Assembly (NCBI RefSeq): GCF_019801175.1
Contig: NZ_JAHVJR010000001.1
Location: 2,480,001 to 2,544,000, forward strand
Source of the DNA: Vannielia litorea
Lineage (GTDB): Bacteria > Pseudomonadota > Alphaproteobacteria > Rhodobacterales > Rhodobacteraceae
Length of the DNA: 64,000 bases
Reading direction: 5' to 3'
Shown here: one piece after another, positions 34,750-43,696 of the stretch
Layout of the letters: each line of letters starts with the position of its first letter
How positions within the stretch are numbered: the stretch's first letter is position 1
Translations under genes and position numbers: made by a program
Notes under the pieces: model-generated
Seen by the model: the letters and a program-made list of their open reading frames with translations, nothing else
What the model was told of the DNA's origin: nothing
The model's database searches: none

Positions 34750-35799
34750 TCAGGCGGTTTCGCCCAGCGCCTTGATGTGCTCCGGCAGCCGCGCGTTGCT
34801 GCCGTACATGAAGTGGTTCTCCATCCGCTCCGAGAAGCGGCTGGCCTCTGTCACCCGACCCACGGCCTCGGCCACCTCGCGGATCAGCATGGGGTTCGCG
34901 CCGCAGCAGACGCCGAGGTAGTTCACCCCGAGTTCCTGCGCCTGCCGCGCGAAGGCGCCGACCTCGTAGCGGTTGCAGAACATCGGATCGAGCGCGGTCG
35001 GGAAGGCCCGCCCATGCGGCGCCGGGCAGGTGCAGCCGCTGTCATCACTGAGGTTGAAGAAGGTCGGCTCCGCCTCGGTGGTCCGATAGGGAATCGGCAG
35101 CGCGCCCACATGGCACGACACCGCCGCCCGCACGGCCCGTAGCCAGGGCATCATCGTTTCCGGCCCGCGGAAGCAGTTGAGACCGACCACATCGGCCCCG
35201 CCCTGCTCCAGCGCCTGACAGGTTTCGACGATGCCACGACCGTCGCGCATCTCTTCGCCCGCCATCGGGGCCAGCGTCAGCACCACCGGCAGGCCGGAGG
35301 CCTTGGCGACATCCAGCGCGCAGAGCGCCTCCCCGGCGTAGTAGAAGGTCTCGCCGATGATCATGTCGGCGCCCTCCTCGACGGCCCAGCCGACCATCTC
35401 CTCGAACATCGCACGCACCTCGGCCTGCCGCGCCGGATCGTCCGGTGCCCAGATGTTGGTGTTGGAGATGTTGCCCGCCATCAGGTTGCCGGGCCGCTCG
35501 TTGGCCACCTCGCGGGCGATCCGCAGCGCTGCCCTGTTCAGCGGCTCAAGCAGATCCTCCTTGCCGATCACGCGCATCTTTTCGCGGTGGCCGTTGTAGG
35601 TGAAGGCCTCGACGATATCGCTGCCCGCGCGCTGGAAATCCACGTGCAACGCGCGCAGGGCATCGGGATGTTCGAGCGCCACCTCGGGCACGAACTCGCC
35701 GGCGCTGAGATAGCCCCGCCGCTCCAGCTCGAAGAGGAAGCCTTCGGCGCAGATTACCGGCCCTTCGTCGAGCCGTTTTGTCAGTTGGTTCTCACTCAT
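34750..35799 (-). CDS. bmt: Betaine-type homocysteine S-methyltransferase
   Basis: A 349-residue zinc enzyme of the BHMT/MetH-N family that methylates homocysteine to methionine without cobalamin. Zinc cysteines are C209 (VVGLNCFRG) and C298-C299 (YLGVCCGANP). ICAEGFLFELERRGYL and AFTYNGHREKM complete the barrel. AGGA lies before the ATG. It is the second gene after the cobalamin riboswitch at 36383, so it should be made when cobalamin is scarce, replacing cobalamin-dependent methionine synthase. The methyl donor (betaine, dimethylsulfoniopropionate or other) is not shown by the sequence. Confidence 0.88.
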   Translation of the reverse strand: MSENQLTKRLDEGPVICAEGFLFELERRGYLSAGEFVPEVALEHPDALRALHVDFQRAGSDIVEAFTYNGHREKMRVIGKEDLLEPLNRAALRIAREVANERPGNLMAGNISNTNIWAPDDPARQAEVRAMFEEMVGWAVEEGADMIIGETFYYAGEALCALDVAKASGLPVVLTLAPMAGEEMRDGRGIVETCQALEQGGADVVGLNCFRGPETMMPWLRAVRAAVSCHVGALPIPYRTTEAEPTFFNLSDDSGCTCPAPHGRAFPTALDPMFCNRYEVGAFARQAQELGVNYLGVCCGANPMLIREVAEAVGRVTEASRFSERMENHFMYGSNARLPEHIKALGETA

Positions 35800-35933
35800 G
35801 GATCAGTCCTTTCCTGTCGATCCGTCCGTGACCATCGTTGGGAACGCCGAGCCTCGCGGGTCCGCCTGGGCGGCCCGCTGCAATGGTCCTCGGCCTGACC
35901 GCGCGGGTGCCGCGCGGCCGGGTTCGCAAGATG

Positions 35934-36245
35934 TCAGAGAGGCATTCGCAAGCTGCGTTTGGCCGCCGCCCCGCCGCGCCGCCGCTGTGCCGGCATCGCC
36001 AGCGACAGCGGGGCAATCGGCCCGCAGAGCGAGGCCGTCAGCAGCGCGCAGAACTCCGCCAGCGCTGGCGAGCCTGCGGCGAAGGGCGTTGCCCGGGCGT
36101 GGGCCGCGCGCGCTGCGCTCGGGTAGTCCGCCGCGCCGGGCAGCCCCGCCAGCCATTGCATGAAGCCAAGTTGGCCAAGCTGCCGCGCCTCGTCTGGCGG
36201 CAGCGGGCCTATATCGAGTTGAATGATCGTCCGTTCCAGAAGCAT
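35934..36245 (-). CDS. Hypothetical 103-residue protein in cobalamin-riboswitch operon
   Basis: A 103-residue protein with a clear GGAGG five bases before the ATG. Sequence: MLLERTIIQLDIGPLPPDEARQLGQLGFMQWL, a helical middle (AARAAHARATPFAAGSPALAEFCALLTASLCGPIAPLSLAM) and a basic tail RRRGGAAAKRSLRM. It starts 137 bases after the cobalamin riboswitch and lies 134 bases before bmt. I do not recognise a family. Position alone ties it to cobalamin-responsive methionine metabolism. Confidence 0.65.
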   Translation of the reverse strand: MLLERTIIQLDIGPLPPDEARQLGQLGFMQWLAGLPGAADYPSAARAAHARATPFAAGSPALAEFCALLTASLCGPIAPLSLAMPAQRRRGGAAAKRSLRMPL

Positions 36246-36382
36246 CGCGCCCTCCGCGCAAGAAGGCGGGGGCTGGTGGCGGCTGGCGATGTGAAAGGCC
36301 TTGTTGGCTTCATCCCGTCTCTCCACCCCAGGGCACCCCGCCCGGGTCTCAAGGTGACTGCAACGCGTGGACCACGCGCTGG

Positions 36383-36559
36383 TGATGGCAGGTCTCCTGA
36401 CTTGCGGGTCGTCACTTCCCCCGACCTTCCCGGGCCGTTGGCCCAGTGGTCATTTCGGGGGTCGCTCGCCGCTCACAGTTGCGGGGGCAGTCGCGGATTA
36501 GGGCTTTTCGCCCGCACCGCGTTCCCTTTTCAGCCGGCCTTTCGGGGCCGGACACCATC
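36383..36559 (-). ncRNA. Cobalamin (adenosylcobalamin) riboswitch
   Basis: The minus strand shows the cobalamin element in order. GATGGTG at the 5' end is followed by a GCCGG stem. AAAAGGGAA and CGGTGCGGGCGAAAAGCC come next. The B12-box core CCGCGACTGCCCCCGCAACTGTGAG is at 36474-36499 region. A pseudoknot-arm pair and the 3' end AGTCAGGAGACCTGCCATCA complete it. About 177 bases. Binding normally lowers expression of downstream genes, here the 103-residue protein and bmt. The rest of the 394-base gap (36246-36639) holds its linker on one side and the GTAGGG palindrome on the other; no other gene is seen. Confidence 0.93.
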
Positions 36560-36614
36560 GGGGCGGAAGATGCGGGATGTGGCGGGCTGTGTCTAGCGGA
36601 TTCGCGCGGGGGTT

Positions 36615-36643
36615 GTAGGGTGGCGCAACGCGTTGCGCCCTAC
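36615..36643. repeat. GTAGGG palindrome overlapping ABC gene end
   Basis: GTAGGGTGGCGCAACG then CGTTGCGCCCTAC is a nearly perfect palindrome that covers the stop codon of the exporter gene. It resembles the element at 22992. It may terminate or stabilise the exporter message. Confidence 0.55.
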
Positions 36644-38433
36644 TCCGCCGCCAGCCCCTCGGTGAACTGGAGTCGGGCCAAACGGGCGTAGAGGCCGCCC
36701 TGTGCCACGAGGCTGTCATGCGTGCCCGTCGCGACGATCTGGCCCTTTTCGAACACGAGGATGCGGTCGGCCTTTTTCACCGTGGCCAGCCGGTGGGCGA
36801 CGATGAGCGTGGTGCGCTCGGCAGAAAGCGCCTCGACCGCCTGCTGCACCAGTTGCTCGCTCTCGGCATCAAGCGCCGAGGTGGCCTCGTCGAGCAGCAG
36901 CACCGGGGCGTCACGCAGGATGGCACGGGCAATGGCGATGCGCTGCTTTTGCCCGCCCGACAGCATCGCCCCGCGCTCGCCCACATAGGTCTCGTAGCCT
37001 TCGGGCAGCTCGGTGATGAACTCATGGGCGGCGGCGGCGCGGGCGGCGTCCTCGACCTCGGCCTGCGTCGCTTCAGGGCGGCCGAAACGGATGTTCTCGG
37101 TCACGGTGGCAGCAAAGATCACCGGGTCTTGCGGCACCAGCGCAAGTTGGGCGCGCAGGGCCTCACGGGTGGTGGCATCGAGCCGGGTGCCATCCAGCGT
37201 GATCTCGCCCGAGGCGGGATCGTAGAAGCGCAGGAGCAGCTGGAAGATCGTGGACTTGCCTGCACCGGAAGGGCCGACGAGGGCCACGGTCTCGCCCGGC
37301 TGAACATCGAAGCTGACGCCCGAGAGCGCGGCCTCGCCGGGGCGGGTGGGATAGTGGAACACCACGTCCTGAAAGCCGATGGCGCCCTTGGCCCGGCCGT
37401 CCAGCGCCAGCGGCTCTGCGGGGTCTCTCACCGTATCCTCGGCCACCAGCAGCTCGATCAGCCGCTCGGTCGCCCCTGCGGCGCGTTGCAGCTCGCCCCA
37501 GATTTCGGAAAGCGCCGCCACGGCCCCGGCCATGATGCCAGCGTAGATGACGAACTGGACTAGCTCGCCCGCGCTCATCACCCCGTCGCGCACGTCGCGC
37601 GCGCCGATCCAGAGCACGCCGAGGATACCGCAGAAGACCACGAAGATGATGATCGCCGTCATCGCCGCGCGCACCGTGATGCGGGATTTCGCACTCTCGA
37701 AGCTTTTTTCGGTGACACCGGAAAACTGCGCCTTGGAGGGCGCCTCATGGGTGAAGGCCTGCACTGTCTGCACCGCCAGCAACGCCTCGGATGCATTGCC
37801 GGAGGAGGCGGCGATCCAATCCTGGTTTTCGCGGGAGAGCGTGCGGAGGCGGCGGCCCAGAACGAGGATCGGAACGATCACCACCGGAATGATACCCAGC
37901 ACCATCAGCGAGAGCTTGGGCGTGGTGAAGAACATCAGGATCAGCCCGCCGACGAAGAGCAGGATGTTCCGCAGGAACCAGCTGGCCGAGGAGCCGATCA
38001 CCGAGAGGATCAGCGTGGTGTCGGTGGTGATCCGGCTCAGCACCTCGCCGGTCATCAGCTTTTCGTAATAGGCGGGCGACATGCCGATCATCCGATCGAA
38101 CACCGCTTTGCGGATGTCGGCCACCACCCGCTCGCCGAGGCGCGTGACCAGCCAGTAGCGCAGCGCCGTGCCCAGCGCGAAGATCAGCGCGATGCCGATG
38201 GCGGCAAAGAAGTACCGGTCGAGCAGGGCCACGTCGGAGGTGCCGAAGTTATCGACCACGCGGCGGGCCGCCATCGGCAGCACCAGCGAGACGCCCGCGG
38301 TGAGCACGAGTGCGCAGAGCGCGGCCACGACCATAAGCTTGTAGGGCGCAAAGAACGGGCCCAGCGCCCGGAGTGCGCCCACGCGGCGCGAGCCGGGGCG
38401 ATCGTCGGTGCTGGTCTGTGGGGCGCGTGCCAT
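36640..38433 (-). CDS. ABC exporter, TMD-NBD fusion (MsbA-like)
   Basis: A 597-residue half-transporter with six membrane segments (about 35-330) and a nucleotide-binding domain. GPSGAGKSTIFQLLLRF is Walker A, MLSGGQKQRIAIARAIL the signature, VLLLDEATSALDAES Walker B. The ATG at 38433 has AGGAG before it. Lipid or drug export is typical of the group; the substrate is unknown. Its stop codon lies within a palindrome and its 3' end adjoins the cobalamin riboswitch on the same strand. Confidence 0.93.
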   Translation of the reverse strand: MARAPQTSTDDRPGSRRVGALRALGPFFAPYKLMVVAALCALVLTAGVSLVLPMAARRVVDNFGTSDVALLDRYFFAAIGIALIFALGTALRYWLVTRLGERVVADIRKAVFDRMIGMSPAYYEKLMTGEVLSRITTDTTLILSVIGSSASWFLRNILLFVGGLILMFFTTPKLSLMVLGIIPVVIVPILVLGRRLRTLSRENQDWIAASSGNASEALLAVQTVQAFTHEAPSKAQFSGVTEKSFESAKSRITVRAAMTAIIIFVVFCGILGVLWIGARDVRDGVMSAGELVQFVIYAGIMAGAVAALSEIWGELQRAAGATERLIELLVAEDTVRDPAEPLALDGRAKGAIGFQDVVFHYPTRPGEAALSGVSFDVQPGETVALVGPSGAGKSTIFQLLLRFYDPASGEITLDGTRLDATTREALRAQLALVPQDPVIFAATVTENIRFGRPEATQAEVEDAARAAAAHEFITELPEGYETYVGERGAMLSGGQKQRIAIARAILRDAPVLLLDEATSALDAESEQLVQQAVEALSAERTTLIVAHRLATVKKADRILVFEKGQIVATGTHDSLVAQGGLYARLARLQFTEGLAAE

Positions 38434-38590
38434 GCCGTCTCCTCTTCGCCCGAGGGGCTTACCCGGCAGGCGGACCCCTGCCAAGAGGGGCATTGTGACG
38501 CGCGAGGCCCCAAACGTGATGTGCATTGCAGGGCGAGGCTTGGTATAAACCCAGCGAGGCATAAAGCATGAAAACAGCAGGAGACTGATC

Positions 38591-39448
38591 GTGCGGACAG
38601 TGAAATTGAGCGCCCCGGGGCTGGCGGTGCTGTTTGCGTTGATATTGGCAGGCTGCGGCAACCCCCAGCTCGACGGGCCTGCCGCGCCCTCGATGCCGCG
38701 GATGGCAGAGGGCGAGAAGGCCACCCAACTCCACGTCAGCGCCAGTGCGGCGCCGGGCATCCCGCGCGGCTTCGGCGATGTGAAGCCCCATGAATGGGGC
38801 GCGATCAGCCCGGCCAACTACCAGGTGCACGGCATCGACGCCTCGCGTTATCAGGGCGAGATCGACTTTTTCGCGGCCCGCCAGTCGGGCATCCGCTTTG
38901 CATGGCTGAAGGCCACCGAGGGCGGCGATCACCTTGATCCGGGCTATGCGATCAACGCGCCCCGCGCCCGTGCGGCCGGCGTGCCGGTGGGGGCCTATCA
39001 CTTCTACTATTTCTGCCGCACGCCCGAAGAGCAGGCGGCGTGGTTCATCCAGAACGTGGGCCGCGTGGCGGGAGACCTGCCGCCAGTGCTCGATATGGAG
39101 TGGAACCACCAGTCCCGCACCTGCTCGGCCCGCCCCGGCGCCGCCGATGTGCGCGACCAGATCGAGCGTTTCACCGCCATCGTCGGCCGCCACTACGGCA
39201 CCCGCCCGGTGATCTACACCACGCCCGATTTCTACAAGGACAACGACCTCGGCCAGATGCGCGGGCAGGAGTTTTGGCTGCGTGCGGTCACCAAGCACCC
39301 GTCGGAAGGCTACCCGGACGAGCGTTGGAGCTTCTGGCAGTATTCCGGCACCGGTATTGTGCCCGGCGTGGCCGGCAAGGTGGACCTGAATGCCTTTGGC
39401 GGCAGCTTCGAAGGCTGGCAAAGCTGGCTGCTCGCGCGGCGTCAGTAG
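38591..39448 (+). CDS. GH25-family lysozyme-like lipoprotein
   Basis: A 285-residue protein starting with GTG after AGGAG. Residues 1-22 are a lipoprotein signal with LILAGC (C22). The GH25 domain (about 78-275) has HGIDASRYQGEIDF (D83), AYHFYYFCRTPEEQAAWF and PPVLDMEWN (D168, E170), the catalytic region of Chalaropsis-type lysozymes that cut the glycan of murein. Acting at the inner or outer membrane, it may remodel the cell wall. Confidence 0.92.
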   Translation: MRTVKLSAPGLAVLFALILAGCGNPQLDGPAAPSMPRMAEGEKATQLHVSASAAPGIPRGFGDVKPHEWGAISPANYQVHGIDASRYQGEIDFFAARQSGIRFAWLKATEGGDHLDPGYAINAPRARAAGVPVGAYHFYYFCRTPEEQAAWFIQNVGRVAGDLPPVLDMEWNHQSRTCSARPGAADVRDQIERFTAIVGRHYGTRPVIYTTPDFYKDNDLGQMRGQEFWLRAVTKHPSEGYPDERWSFWQYSGTGIVPGVAGKVDLNAFGGSFEGWQSWLLARRQ

Positions 39449-39475
39449 GGCGGTGATGGCAGGAGAAACGGCTGG

Positions 39476-39546
39476 AGCGGGCGGCGGGAATCGAACCCGC
39501 GTCATTAGCTTGGAAGGCTAAGGTCTTACCACTACACAACGCCCGC
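39476..39546 (-). tRNA. tRNA-Gly (anticodon TCC)
   Basis: Minus strand. The 7-bp acceptor stem GCGGGCG/CGCCCGC is perfect. The D arm holds AGTGGTAA. The anticodon stem TTAGC/GCTAA has loop CTTCCAA, anticodon TCC. The T arm is GCGGG-TTCGATT-CCCGC. The discriminator is T and the 3' CCA is not encoded. Confidence 0.96.
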
Positions 39547-39731
39547 TCAGCAGGTGTGCGGTCTAGTTGAAGCGGCGGGCAGCGTCAAGGCGAGGCTTGG
39601 CGTGCCATCGGATGCGGCGGGCCGGGTTTGCCGCCGCATGCACCCCTGCGTGATCGGGCCGGGTTAATGCTTGTGACCCCACCGGGGCGAGGCTAGGCTC
39701 GCCTGCACCCTCACGAAAGCCCCGCACCGGC

Positions 39732-40400
39732 ATGACGGTTACGAGTGATGTTCCAAGGGCCGATCTGATCGGCTGCCCCAATTGCGACCTGCTGCACCGC
39801 GCGAAGCCTATCGCCGAGGGCGAGCGTGCCGTGTGCCAGCGGTGCCACACGGTACTGATCGCACCGCGGGCGGCGGCCTACAGCCGGGCACTGGCGCTCT
39901 CCGTGGCCAACCTCATTCTCGTCACGGCTGCCGTCTTTCACCCGTTCCTCGAGATCCACGCCGCCGGGATCGTGAACCGCGTGTCGCTGCTGGATGTGGC
40001 CACCAGCTTCGGCACCGGGGCGCTGGTTGTGGTGACCGTGACCTCGGTGGCGATGATCCTGCTGGTGCCGCTCTTGCGGGCGCTCCTGCTGGCCTATGCG
40101 CTCACGCCGCTCGCGCTCCAGCACCGGGCCTATACGGGCGCCCGCTGGGCCTTTCGGGTGGCGCAGGAGTTGAAGCCTTGGGCGATGACCGAGATCTTCG
40201 TGATCGGCTGCGCGGTGGCGCTGGTGAAGGTGGCGGGGCTTGCCCGGCTCAACTTCGGGCCTGCGTTCTGGATGTTCATCGCGCTCTCGGCCTTCGTGAT
40301 CCTCGTCGATCGGTCGCTCTGCACATGGTCGATCTGGTCGGCGCTGGACGAGGCGGAGAAGAAGCCGCGCAGGCAACCGGCGCGACGGGTACGGCAATGA
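39732..40400 (+). CDS. pqiA: PqiA-like integral membrane protein, first half
   Basis: A 222-residue protein with two CxxC pairs (C15/C18, C35/C38) at the cytoplasmic N-terminus and about four membrane segments. It matches one of the two homologous halves of E. coli PqiA, which is encoded here by two genes. Pqi proteins move lipids between membranes together with an MCE tunnel. The start is an ATG at 39732. Stop overlaps the next ATG in ATGA, so translation is coupled. Confidence 0.9.
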   Translation: MTVTSDVPRADLIGCPNCDLLHRAKPIAEGERAVCQRCHTVLIAPRAAAYSRALALSVANLILVTAAVFHPFLEIHAAGIVNRVSLLDVATSFGTGALVVVTVTSVAMILLVPLLRALLLAYALTPLALQHRAYTGARWAFRVAQELKPWAMTEIFVIGCAVALVKVAGLARLNFGPAFWMFIALSAFVILVDRSLCTWSIWSALDEAEKKPRRQPARRVRQ

Positions 40401-41017
40401 CCACGGCACGCGAAGAGGGGCTGGTGACCTGCCGCACTTGCGCCCGGGTCTGGCCGGGCATGGCAGAGGCCTGCGGGCGCTGCGGCGCAAGGCTCTCCTC
40501 CCGCGATGCGCTGAGCCTGCAGCGGGTCTGGGCGTGGTGGATCGCCGGGGTGGCCTGCTACATCCCCGCCAACCTCTACCCGATGCTGGTGACCGAAACC
40601 CTCACCAGCCGCTCCGAAAGCACGATCATCGGCGGCGCCATCGACATTGCAAAGCACGGCGACCTTGGCATCGCGCTCATCGTGCTGATCGCCTCGGTCT
40701 TCATTCCGGTGGTGAAATTCATCGCCATCGCCTACCTCGGCCTGTCGGTGAAGCTGCGCTCACAGCAAACCCCGGTGGGCCGGATGCACCTGTTTGAAGT
40801 CATTGAGTTCATTGGGCGTTGGTCTATGATCGACGTTTTCGTGGTTGCCATTCTGAGTGCGCTGGTGCAGCTCTCGGTGGTGGCCTCCATCCAACCGGGG
40901 CCAGCTGCCCTCGCCTTTGCGCTGTCTGTGATCTTTACCATGTTCTCCGCCAAATCCTTCGATCCCCGCCTGATCTGGGACTACCTGCCCACCCGGGCCG
41001 GGAGCCGTGCGCCATGA
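40397..41017 (+). CDS. pqiA2: PqiA-like integral membrane protein, second half
   Basis: A 206-residue protein with C12/C15 and C26/C29 zinc-ribbon-like pairs and about four membrane segments (VWAWWIAGVACYIPANLYPMLV, LGIALIVLIASVFIPVVKFIAIAYL). It is the second PqiA half. It overlaps the previous gene by 4 bases and the PqiB gene by 4 bases. Confidence 0.9.
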   Translation: MTTAREEGLVTCRTCARVWPGMAEACGRCGARLSSRDALSLQRVWAWWIAGVACYIPANLYPMLVTETLTSRSESTIIGGAIDIAKHGDLGIALIVLIASVFIPVVKFIAIAYLGLSVKLRSQQTPVGRMHLFEVIEFIGRWSMIDVFVVAILSALVQLSVVASIQPGPAALAFALSVIFTMFSAKSFDPRLIWDYLPTRAGSRAP

Positions 41018-43119
41018 GCGAGGCGATCGACGAGTTGAAGGTGCAGCCCGGCGGCGGGCGCAGGGGTATCTCCCTTGTCTGGGTGGTGCCGGTGCTGGCG
41101 TTGGTTATCGCGGTCGGGGTAGCATGGCAGAACTACGCCAACCAAGGCACGCTGATCGAGGTGGCCTTCCCGAATGCGACCGGCGTGCACCCCGACGAAA
41201 CCGAGCTGCGCTACCGTGACATTGCCGTGGGGCAGGTCGAGGAGGTGCGATTCACCGATGCGCTCGATCAGGTCATCGTCAGCATCCGGGTGGATCAGGA
41301 GATCGCGCCCTTCGTCGATGCAGACTCGCAGTTCTGGCTGGTGCGCCCCGTAGTGACCACGCAAGGGGTCTCGGGCCTCGATACGGTGCTCTCGGGCGTT
41401 TACATCGAGGGCGACTGGGATGGCGAGGCAGGCACGCCAGCCGCCCGCTTCGATGCGCTGGAGAAGGCGCCGCTTTTGACCGGCGGGCAGACCGGCACGC
41501 TCATTTCCCTGAGCTCCACCGCGGGCCTGCCGCCCACGGCCACGCCGATCCTCTACCGGGGGGTCAAGGTCGGCGAGCTTGGCGAGTCGACCATTGCCGA
41601 TGACGGCCAGACCATTGTGGCCGACGCGGTGATCTTTGCGCCGCATGACCAACTCGTCTCCACCACCACGCGGTTCTGGGATGTCTCCGGCATCAGCTTT
41701 TCGCTCGGGGCCGCCGGGGCGAAGGTGGACTTCTCCTCGCTGGCTTCGCTCATCTCCGGCGGTGTCACCTTCGAGACCCTCGGCTCCGGCGGGGCTCAGA
41801 TCGAGGAGGGGCGGGAATTTTCGCTCTATGCCGATGAGCAGGAGGCGCGGCAGAGCTTCCTGATCGACAACGAGGTCGGCGGCATCGAGTTTCTGGCGAT
41901 CTTCGACCAGAACCTTCCGGGCCTGCGCATCGGCTCGGCGGTTCAGCTGGGCGGCGTGCAGATCGGCGAGGTGACGACCATCACCGGCGTGACCGACGAG
42001 GCCCGCTTCGGCGATGGCCGGGTGCGGTTGCTCACCACCCTGCGGCTCGTGCCCAAGCGGATCGGCTTTACTGGAAACGATGACGGCAACGACGAGGCCG
42101 CCTTTGTCGACTTTCTCGAGCGCCGGGTGAACGAGGGGCTGCGGGCGCGGCTGGCCAATGTGGCGCTGCTGACCAATGAGCTTCAGGTCGAGCTCTTCAT
42201 CGCGCCGGGGGCGACCTCGGCCATTCTGGACCGTTCGGCAGACCCCTTTCCGCAAATCCCGACCGTCGCGCCCAATGTGACCGATGTGACGACGACCGTG
42301 CAGGACCTGCTGAAACGGATCGATAACCTGCCGGTGGAGGATGTGATGTCGAGCGCCATCGCCTTCCTCGATGCCTCCACCAAGATCGTCGCCAGCGAAG
42401 ACTCGCAAGCCATTCCGACCGAGATCGCCGCCACGCTGGCCGAGCTGCGTGAGACCATCTCAAGCACCCGCTCGCTGGTGGAATCCGAGGAAATCGCCGC
42501 GCTTCCGGGCGAGATCGCCGCGCTGTCGGCCAGCCTTCAGGACACGGCGAACCGGATCAACGCCATCGTGGTCGATGTCGAGGAAAAGGCCGTGGTCGCG
42601 CAGCTGACCGAGACCATCGCCGCCGTGGGCGCTGCTGCCGATACCCTGCCCGGCCTCGCCAAGCAGGCCAGCGCGGTGCTGAGCGAGGCCGAGAAGCTCT
42701 CGTTGCAGGACCTCGCCGACCGCGCCGAGGCGCTGCTCACCTCCGCCGAGAAAGTGCTCGACCAAGACAGCACGCGGGCGCTTCCAGAAGAGCTAAACGC
42801 CACGCTGACCGAGCTGCGCAGCACGCTCGCCACCCTGCGCGAAGGCGGGCTGGTGGAAAACGCCAATGCCACGCTGGCCTCTGCCCGGGGCGCGGCCGAG
42901 TCCGTCTCCAAGGCCAGCGAGTCGCTGCCCGAGCTGTCGGCCCGGCTGAACCGGCTCGCCGGGCAGGCCGGGGCAGCGGTTGATAACTACGGGCGCGATG
43001 GTCAGGCGGGGCGCGAGCTCTCCTCGGCGCTGCGCCAGATCGAGGCCGCCGCGGCGGCGCTCGAAAGGCTGGCCCGCCAGATCGCCCGAAACCCCAACTC
43101 CCTTCTGATCGGACGCTGA
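41014..43119 (+). CDS. pqiB: PqiB-like MCE-domain protein with long C-terminal coiled coil
   Basis: A 701-residue protein with one membrane segment (about 18-40) and three MCE repeats: about 45-135 (VAFPNATGVHPDETELRYRDIAVGQVEEV), 160-220 (STAGLPPTATPILYRGVKVGELGES) and 290-395 (FDQNLPGLRIGSAVQLGGVQIGEVTTI). MCE rings form a tunnel for lipid across the periplasm. The last 270 residues are amphipathic helix with repeats such as PTEIAATLAELRETI and PEELNATLTELRST, longer than in E. coli PqiB (546 residues), suggesting a longer needle. Confidence 0.92.
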   Translation: MSEAIDELKVQPGGGRRGISLVWVVPVLALVIAVGVAWQNYANQGTLIEVAFPNATGVHPDETELRYRDIAVGQVEEVRFTDALDQVIVSIRVDQEIAPFVDADSQFWLVRPVVTTQGVSGLDTVLSGVYIEGDWDGEAGTPAARFDALEKAPLLTGGQTGTLISLSSTAGLPPTATPILYRGVKVGELGESTIADDGQTIVADAVIFAPHDQLVSTTTRFWDVSGISFSLGAAGAKVDFSSLASLISGGVTFETLGSGGAQIEEGREFSLYADEQEARQSFLIDNEVGGIEFLAIFDQNLPGLRIGSAVQLGGVQIGEVTTITGVTDEARFGDGRVRLLTTLRLVPKRIGFTGNDDGNDEAAFVDFLERRVNEGLRARLANVALLTNELQVELFIAPGATSAILDRSADPFPQIPTVAPNVTDVTTTVQDLLKRIDNLPVEDVMSSAIAFLDASTKIVASEDSQAIPTEIAATLAELRETISSTRSLVESEEIAALPGEIAALSASLQDTANRINAIVVDVEEKAVVAQLTETIAAVGAAADTLPGLAKQASAVLSEAEKLSLQDLADRAEALLTSAEKVLDQDSTRALPEELNATLTELRSTLATLREGGLVENANATLASARGAAESVSKASESLPELSARLNRLAGQAGAAVDNYGRDGQAGRELSSALRQIEAAAAALERLARQIARNPNSLLIGR

Positions 43120-43122
43120 CCC

Positions 43123-43689
43123 ATGCCCCGTTTGCTCGCCCTGCTGGCCGCCCTCGCCCTTACCGCCTGCTCCGGAGACGATATCCGCGTGGCCCCCGGC
43201 GGGCAGGTCGCCCCCGCACCGCCCAGCGAGCGTGTTGGCATTCGCTATGGCAGCGTCGAGGTGGTGCTGGTCACCATGCCCACCTATGCCACCACCGAAG
43301 AGATCATGGTCGCCGCAGAAGGCGGCACGCTGGTGCCGCTGGGCGCGCTCTGGTCCGATGAACCGGCCCGCGCCATGACGCTCCAACTCGCGCGGGAGTT
43401 GGGCGTTGTCACCGGCCGTGTCGTTGCGCCCGAGCCCTGGCCCTTCCGCGACCCGGCGGATGCGCGGATCGACGTGCGGGTGGAAGATTTTCATGCCACA
43501 CGGCGTGGCACCTTCCGCGTGGCCGGGCAGTATTACGTGGCACCTGAGGATCAGGGCCGCGAGGTTGCCCGTGGCTTTGCCGTGGAGGCGCCGATTCAGG
43601 GTGAGCTGACCGCTTCCACCGTGGCCGCCGCCCGCACCGCCGCCGTTGGTCGCCTCGTGGTGGCCCTTGCCCGCGACGGGCTGCGCTAG
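43123..43689 (+). CDS. pqiC: PqiC-like lipoprotein (ABC-type transport auxiliary)
   Basis: A 188-residue lipoprotein with lipobox LTAC (C16). The ABC-transporter auxiliary domain follows (RVGIRYGSVEVVLVTMPTYATTEEIMVAAEGGTLVPL and PEPWPFRDPADARIDVRVEDFHATRRGTFRVAGQYYV). In E. coli PqiC sits in the outer membrane and links to the PqiB needle. Starts 3 bases after the PqiB stop. Confidence 0.9.
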   Translation: MPRLLALLAALALTACSGDDIRVAPGGQVAPAPPSERVGIRYGSVEVVLVTMPTYATTEEIMVAAEGGTLVPLGALWSDEPARAMTLQLARELGVVTGRVVAPEPWPFRDPADARIDVRVEDFHATRRGTFRVAGQYYVAPEDQGREVARGFAVEAPIQGELTASTVAAARTAAVGRLVVALARDGLR

Positions 43690-43696
43690 GCGCCCG

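Noticed and set aside
35800..35933. A SAM-type riboswitch between the 103-residue gene and bmt
   Set aside because: A GC hairpin (GCCGCGCGG...CCGCGCGGT) is there, but none of the conserved SAM, SAM-II or SAH riboswitch cores could be found.
39612..39639. Hairpin ATGCGGCGG/CCGCCGCAT upstream of the pqi operon
   Set aside because: A 9-bp stem with a 10-base loop and no T-tract; no clear terminator or regulatory role.
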